Below the pieces are notes generated by a model. It was not told the DNA's origin and did not search any database. It worked only from the letters and a program-made list of their open reading frames with translations. From Pelodera strongyloides (Eukaryota; Nematoda; Chromadorea; Rhabditida; Rhabditidae), in the NCBI GenBank assembly GCA_036852015.1, contig JAANDG010000577.1, forward strand, positions 1 to 64,000: a DNA stretch of 64,000 bases, read 5' to 3'. Position numbers and translations under genes: made by a program. Shown here one piece after another: positions 63,237 to 64,000 of this stretch (position 1 is the stretch's first letter; each line of letters starts with the position of its first letter).

Positions 63237-63904
63237 ATGGTATTTGAAGTGGCCGACATCATTTTGAACGCCTTTAATGTAATCTTCTTCTTTCTTCTTT
63301 TATATTGTTTTCTTCGAATCACAAGATCCAAGGAATATTCCCCAATGTTCACAATCATTCAATCACTGATTATATTCGATTTGATCGAGTTAATAGTCCA
63401 AACATCTCACGATCCCGTAGCTCAACTCATGGAACGAGAGTTTTTACGTAAGTTAACCGTTTGGATACAAGTTTCTTTTAACAAATTCACAAATTCACAA
63501 CTTCACTAAACGCGATACTCAATGTCAGATCGTCACGTAACAATATTGACGTTGTCAACAATAATTAGTTATAGATATAGAGGCTATATATGGATCCGTT
63601 ACCGGGCATATGAAACCTAGCCGCCAAAAAGTCTTCGAATTAGGTGCACACCCATATTACTCCACTAACATTATCTAGTGAGAAACATTGTCTAACAACT
63701 AACTAACTCACCTAAACATTTCAGCAAACTGGACTCTAAAACCACTGGGCGCGTTCAAGGAAACTCTGTGGTTCTCGCAACTGATCATAATAATTATTCT
63801 GGCCGGATTTCACTTTTGGTCAGCGGCCCATCCACTAACATTCAGAAAAGTAACTCAGAAACAAGTGAGGACAGTGATGCTCGGAGCGTACCTCCTGTCA
63901 ATTG
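63237..63904 (+). CDS. Receptor R6 (serpentine-receptor-like, subtype c), first two exons
   Basis: Exons 63237-63447 (211 bases) and 63725-63904 (180 bases) have the lengths and phases of the other family members. The rest lies right of the window. CTTCAGACA precedes the ATG. TM1 is NVIFFFLLLYCFLRI and TM2 follows YSPMFTIIQSLIIFD. After TM2 the sequence is DPVAQ, so the Cys found there in R1-R4 is missing. TM3 ends HFWSAAHPLTFRKV, and the exon 2 core LWFSQLIIIIILAGFHFW is nearest to R4. Whether the matching loop Cys is also lost cannot be seen here. Confidence 0.75.
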
Positions 63905-63924
63905 GTATGCTTTTCATGAAAGCT

Positions 63925-64000
63925 GAATGGCACGTGGTTTATGAAACACATGTTGGTTAACTGCATTCCCATGTATTATTGCAAATTTACGTACACTTCT
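63925..64000. mobile_element. MITE family A-related, cut by window end
   Basis: GTGGTTTATGAAACACATGT followed by GGTTAACTGCATTCCCATG resembles the left arm of the GCGGTATRAC subtype, in R6 intron 2. Confidence 0.45.

Overview
The window reads as AT-rich nuclear DNA of a small invertebrate, most likely a nematode. Genes are broken into many short exons. Splice acceptors are almost all TTTCAG or TTNCAG, and many introns are only 40-60 bases long. Most first coding exons carry an acceptor-like TTNCAG a few bases before the ATG, the layout expected of spliced-leader trans-splicing. There are nematode-style multi-pass receptors in a tandem array. No bacterial features are present. Exon models were built by hand from reading phase, splice sites and paralog or family similarity; none was tested against transcripts.

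Layout. (1) 229-4606 (-): 5' part of a dynein-2 intermediate chain (DYNC2I1/WDR60), leaving the window on the left. (2) 5166-14042 (-): a 26-exon secreted or membrane-anchored protein of CUB-like domains with a Thr-rich stalk. (3) 15036-22257 (+): a complete 15-exon divergent alpha-tubulin, head-to-head with (2). (4) 22.3-29.2 kb: a transposon zone with an LTR element inserted exactly in the B box of a tRNA-derived SINE, large TTAA-flanked palindromes and a lone retrotransposon ORF1. (5) 29346-63904 (+): six tandem paralogs of a seven-pass receptor-like family (R1-R6), all with the same six-exon structure. R6 runs off the right edge. Between R3 and R4 lies a Ty3/gypsy element lacking most of pol. 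Between R4 and R5, on the opposite strand, lies the 3' part of a coiled-coil gene whose intron holds a CR1-like reverse transcriptase.

How the parts may relate. DYNC2I1 drives intraflagellar transport and alpha-tubulin builds axonemes. If R1-R6 are chemoreceptors, the region mixes cilium genes with receptors that would act at ciliated sensory endings, but that link is inference. R1-R6 fall into three subtypes in the order a-a-b-c-b-c, which points to duplication of a two-gene block. One cysteine after TM2 and one in the TM4-TM5 loop are present together in R1-R4 and absent together in R5. R1 has a one-base frameshift near its 3' end.

Introns carry an unusually rich set of short inverted-repeat elements: TA-flanked and TTAA-flanked families, a Merlin element with a perfect 8-bp target duplication, and a 1.1-kb foldback with tRNA-like promoter boxes.
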